Assembly (NCBI GenBank): GCA_002715505.1
Contig: PAZF01000002.1
Coordinates: 1 to 64,000, forward strand
Length of the DNA: 64,000 bases
Direction: 5' to 3'
From: Candidatus Pelagibacterales bacterium
GTDB lineage: Bacteria; Pseudomonadota; Alphaproteobacteria; TMED109
Below are positions 61,673 through 64,000 of the stretch, in pieces. Within the stretch, counting starts at the first letter, position 1. Every line of letters begins with the position of its first letter. The notes below the pieces were generated by a model. It did not search any database. It saw only the letters and a program-made list of their open reading frames with translations, and was not told where the DNA came from. The position numbers and the translations under genes are program-made.

Positions 61673-62245
61673 CTACTTAATTTCTAAAATATTACTAATA
61701 TCATTATTATGAGGGTTATTTACCTTAACATCAACCTCATGATAATAAATTAAATCATTAGAAATATCACTGGAGTCATAATTACTTTTCAACCAATTTT
61801 TTAAACTTAGTTTTTTTAATAATAATGGCTGCCTATTATGTATATGAGAAATTTCTTTATTACTTTCTTTTGTTACGATGCAACATTCTAAATTACTGTT
61901 GTAAATACCTGCAAAGAACATTAGATCTGATTTATAATAATGATAAAAGGGTTTTTTAATATTTTTTATCCTTTTCCATTCAAAATAACCATCAGCAATA
62001 AAAATGCATCTCAATGAATTTTTAAATACCGCCTTGCTAGATAATGTTTCAATTCTTGCATTTATAATGTTAAAAGAACTTTTCCCCCATAATGGCTTAA
62101 AATGCCACTTCATAAATTTTGGAGTAGCCTCTTTATCTAATACAAGCACAGTATTACTAGGGCATAAATTATAATTAGGCTTTATAAATATATTAAACTT
62201 TTTTTTTATTTTATTTTTAGAAAATAACGCATACCTTCCACACAT
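61673..62245 (-). CDS. SRAP/HMCES abasic-site DNA-protein crosslink protein (YedK-like)
   Basis: 190 aa. Cys2 in MCGRYALF is the residue that links to abasic sites after Met removal. YNLCPSN, NARIETL and ADGYFEWK supply the Asn, Arg and Glu, and HIHNRQPLLL the His (usual form HNRMP). It shields abasic sites in single-stranded DNA. No SOS box was noted. Confidence 0.9.
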   Translation of the reverse strand: MCGRYALFSKNKIKKKFNIFIKPNYNLCPSNTVLVLDKEATPKFMKWHFKPLWGKSSFNIINARIETLSSKAVFKNSLRCIFIADGYFEWKRIKNIKKPFYHYYKSDLMFFAGIYNSNLECCIVTKESNKEISHIHNRQPLLLKKLSLKNWLKSNYDSSDISNDLIYYHEVDVKVNNPHNNDISNILEIK

Positions 62246-62249
62246 AAAT

Positions 62250-62468
62250 TTATAACTTTCTATAAATTAGAATTAGTATTAATAAGATTAAAATTAGTAG
62301 AATTTCTGTAAAAGCTATAAATATAAAATATACGGTAATAAGGAATAAAAATAAAAACAATAAAACTTCAAGAAAATCAATTACTTTATCAGAGAAGTTT
62401 TTTCTAAGATTAAAAACCAATAGTTTTTTAATTTTTTCTAAATTTTTAAGTAACCTTTTAAAAAGCAT
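62250..62468 (-). CDS. Small membrane protein, 72 aa
   Basis: A basic N-terminus and one or two very hydrophobic segments (about residues 34-70). It fits between SRAP and hydrolase genes with 1-5 base gaps, so it is probably expressed. No family recognised. Confidence 0.5.
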   Translation of the reverse strand: MLFKRLLKNLEKIKKLLVFNLRKNFSDKVIDFLEVLLFLFLFLITVYFIFIAFTEILLILILLILILIYRKL

Positions 62469-62469
62469 A

Positions 62470-63339
62470 TTAATTCATAAAAAATTTTTGAATTGCTACC
62501 ATGACTTCTTTCGGTTTTTCTTCTGGCAAAAAATGCCCACAATTAATACTATATCCTGTTACATCTGAGGCCCATTTTTTCCATATTCTTATCGGATTGT
62601 ATAATTTTTCTATTGTGCCTTTCTTTCCCCAAAGAATCAAAACTGGGCAAGTAATTTTTTTTTCTTTATCTTGCTTATGGTGCATTATATCTATAGAAGC
62701 TGCAGCTCTGTAGTCTTCGCAACTGGCATGAATTGTTGTTTTTTTTGCAAAGCATCTTAAATATTCTTTCATGGCCTTTGGTTCTATAAAACTTTTAGTA
62801 TTTCCCCACATTTTAAGTTTGGTCTTTAAATAAAATTCTGAGTTAGCCTCTATAAGTTTTTCTGGTAATGGATATTTTTGTATTAAAAAAAACCAATGAT
62901 AATATTTTCTAGCTAACTCTTGGTTAGCTAATTCAAATACTGTATTTGTTGGTATTATATCTAAAAAAATAACTTTAATTATATTTTTAAAATTAATAGA
63001 CATTCTATGAGCCACTCTGCCTCCCCTATCATGCCCTACAAGAAAATACTTCTTAAACCCAAGTTTAAGCATCAACTTATGTTGATCTGAGGCCATTTTC
63101 TCTTTTGAATAGGTAGAGTGGGTATCGTCTGATTTAGGTTTATCACTATCTCCATAGCCTCTTAAATCTGAACATATTACGGTAAAATGATTGGTAAGTT
63201 GGTTCGCAATTTTTCTCCACATAATATGAGTTTGCGGATAACCATGCAATAAAAGGATTGCTGGCCCATTTCCTCCAATTCTATAATTAATTTTTATACC
63301 ATTAACTTTAATTTTATTTAATTTAAAATTTTTAAACAT
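62470..63339 (-). CDS. Alpha/beta hydrolase, fluoroacetate-dehalogenase-like
   Basis: 289 aa. Nucleophile Asp104 with Arg105 and Arg108 (VGHDRGGRVAHRM) matches haloacetate dehalogenases, whose two Arg bind the carboxylate. YYHWFFLIQ supplies the His-Trp pair that cradles the halide in fluoroacetate dehalogenase, and INCGHFLPEE the catalytic His. HGYPQTHIMW is the oxyanion region. The match is strong for the family; real substrate (haloacetate or an epoxide) is not known. Confidence 0.82.
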   Translation of the reverse strand: MFKNFKLNKIKVNGIKINYRIGGNGPAILLLHGYPQTHIMWRKIANQLTNHFTVICSDLRGYGDSDKPKSDDTHSTYSKEKMASDQHKLMLKLGFKKYFLVGHDRGGRVAHRMSINFKNIIKVIFLDIIPTNTVFELANQELARKYYHWFFLIQKYPLPEKLIEANSEFYLKTKLKMWGNTKSFIEPKAMKEYLRCFAKKTTIHASCEDYRAAASIDIMHHKQDKEKKITCPVLILWGKKGTIEKLYNPIRIWKKWASDVTGYSINCGHFLPEEKPKEVMVAIQKFFMN

Positions 63340-63448
63340 AGTTGATTATAGTTTAAATAATATATTTTTAATTTTATTTTCCAATCTATAGAAGATACTC
63401 TAAAGTCTTATTAATTAGGATACTTTTTAAATATTAGTTATTAGTATT

Positions 63449-63802
63449 TTAATTATTTTCTATTAAGATAGTCTTACCTAACTTGCTCTTAGTTCTTCCA
63501 ATTTTTTGCTTTTTAATTTTTCTAATATACCTTCTTACTCTTTTACTAACTAGTGTTACTGCAATGTCTAATGCCTTATTTGCATGCTTAGATCTACCGA
63601 TTGTTTCAAAATGAATCTTATTTACTAAATTAACTTTTAATTTAACCTTATAAATATAGTTTCTTTTTTCTAAAGTAGTTTTAAAACTTATTACTCGAGC
63701 CGAATATTTTAAAAAAACACCTGAAATTTTATTTTCACTATATTTTTTAAACGCTCTACCTAAATCTATATTTTTTCCTACAGTATATTCTGTTATTACC
63801 AT
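63449..63802 (-). CDS. hpf: Ribosome hibernation promoting factor (short HPF/RaiA)
   Basis: 117 aa. The S30AE domain pattern is visible: a first strand (VGKNIDLGRAFKKYSENKI), RNYIYKVKLKVNLVN, and RSKHANKALDIAV with basic residues that contact 16S rRNA. It ends in a basic tail and lacks the C-terminal dimer domain of long HPF. It inactivates 70S ribosomes in starvation. Confidence 0.82.
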   Translation of the reverse strand: MVITEYTVGKNIDLGRAFKKYSENKISGVFLKYSARVISFKTTLEKRNYIYKVKLKVNLVNKIHFETIGRSKHANKALDIAVTLVSKRVRRYIRKIKKQKIGRTKSKLGKTILIENN

Positions 63803-63826
63803 TAAATATTCCTTACAAAAAAATTA

Positions 63827-64000
63827 CTAACTACTAATGTATTCTTTCAGATGCTTTGTTTCCTCCTCATAATTAAATATTATTCTATTAACCACATCAC
63901 CTATAGAAACTATCCCAAGCAATATACCTTTGTCTATAATAGGAAGATGTCTTATTTTGTTATCTGTCATTTTTTTCATAAGCTCATTTGAAGTGGCAGA
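63827..64000 (-). CDS. CBS-domain protein, C-terminal part (cut by window end)
   Basis: The last 57 codons of a minus-strand gene: TDNKIRHLPIIDKGILLGIVSIGDVVNRII is interrupted only by the window edge and is a typical CBS motif (HLPV-x-D ... GIVSIGDVV). CBS pairs bind adenosine nucleotides. The N-terminal part lies beyond the window. Confidence 0.85.
   Translation of the reverse strand, partial: SATSNELMKKMTDNKIRHLPIIDKGILLGIVSIGDVVNRIIFNYEEETKHLKEYISS

Overview
The window is one contig of a very AT-rich bacterium. From the second hundred bases onward it reads as a marine-type Alphaproteobacterium. The basis is the cell-wall/replication operon mltB-rlpA-dacA-tmk-holB-metG-tatD, the four-gene DNA-ligase-associated repair module, pseudoazurins, a TRAP binding protein, ergothioneine genes and many lysine/isoleucine/asparagine-rich proteins. 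This assignment is inference from gene content and composition. The first ~145 bases are GC-rich and encode part of a XerC-like recombinase in another frame. They join abruptly to a truncated groEL, so the left end is most simply an assembly chimera.

Layout. 0.2-28.3 kb is a compact, core-like region: groEL 3' part, an orphan acyl-CoA carboxylase subunit, a HIBADH-type dehydrogenase, then a long leftward run (mazG, PhnP-like hydrolase, tatD, metG, holB, tmk, dacA, rlpA, mltB, DUF2237) with 1-20 bp overlaps. Next come pseudoazurin, malate synthase G, peptide deformylase, the repair module (PdeM phosphoesterase, DEXH helicase, exonuclease, ATP-dependent ligase), a queuosine-precursor transporter, acyl-CoA genes, a cyclophilin and CutA. 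Several convergent neighbours overlap at their 3' ends.

28.3-52.6 kb is different. It begins with a secreted-protein gene and tRNA-Ser(UGA), has long spacers, decayed repeats, a diverged tRNA-Ser copy, many small secreted, membrane or lipoprotein genes, and seven intact plus one broken member of a paralogous family of ~145-160 aa exported proteins. Four copies of a ~47-bp block carrying a sigma70-like promoter (TTGATA, 17 bp, TATAAT-like) sit in front of four of these small genes. Interspersed are ordinary genes: a DEAD-box helicase, enoyl-CoA hydratase, an Hsp20 with a sigma32-like promoter and a possible ROSE-like leader, an SDR, a cyclic-nucleotide-binding protein, a class III adenylate cyclase with TPRs, an EmrB-type exporter, and an AhpC/AhpD operon behind a good Fur box.

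52.6-64 kb is metabolic again: egtB-egtC and egtD (ergothioneine) around an MFS transporter, methyltransferases, DoxX, an orphan TRAP binding protein overlapping a Tat-exported intradiol-dioxygenase-like protein, an SRAP/HMCES abasic-site protein, a fluoroacetate-dehalogenase-like hydrolase, a short ribosome hibernation factor and a CBS-domain protein cut by the window end. I see no rRNA, CRISPR array, transposase or prophage.

The most notable candidate for something undescribed is the secreted paralog family with its duplicated promoters. Its members fall into a four-cysteine and a two-cysteine type, which suggests two independent disulfides.
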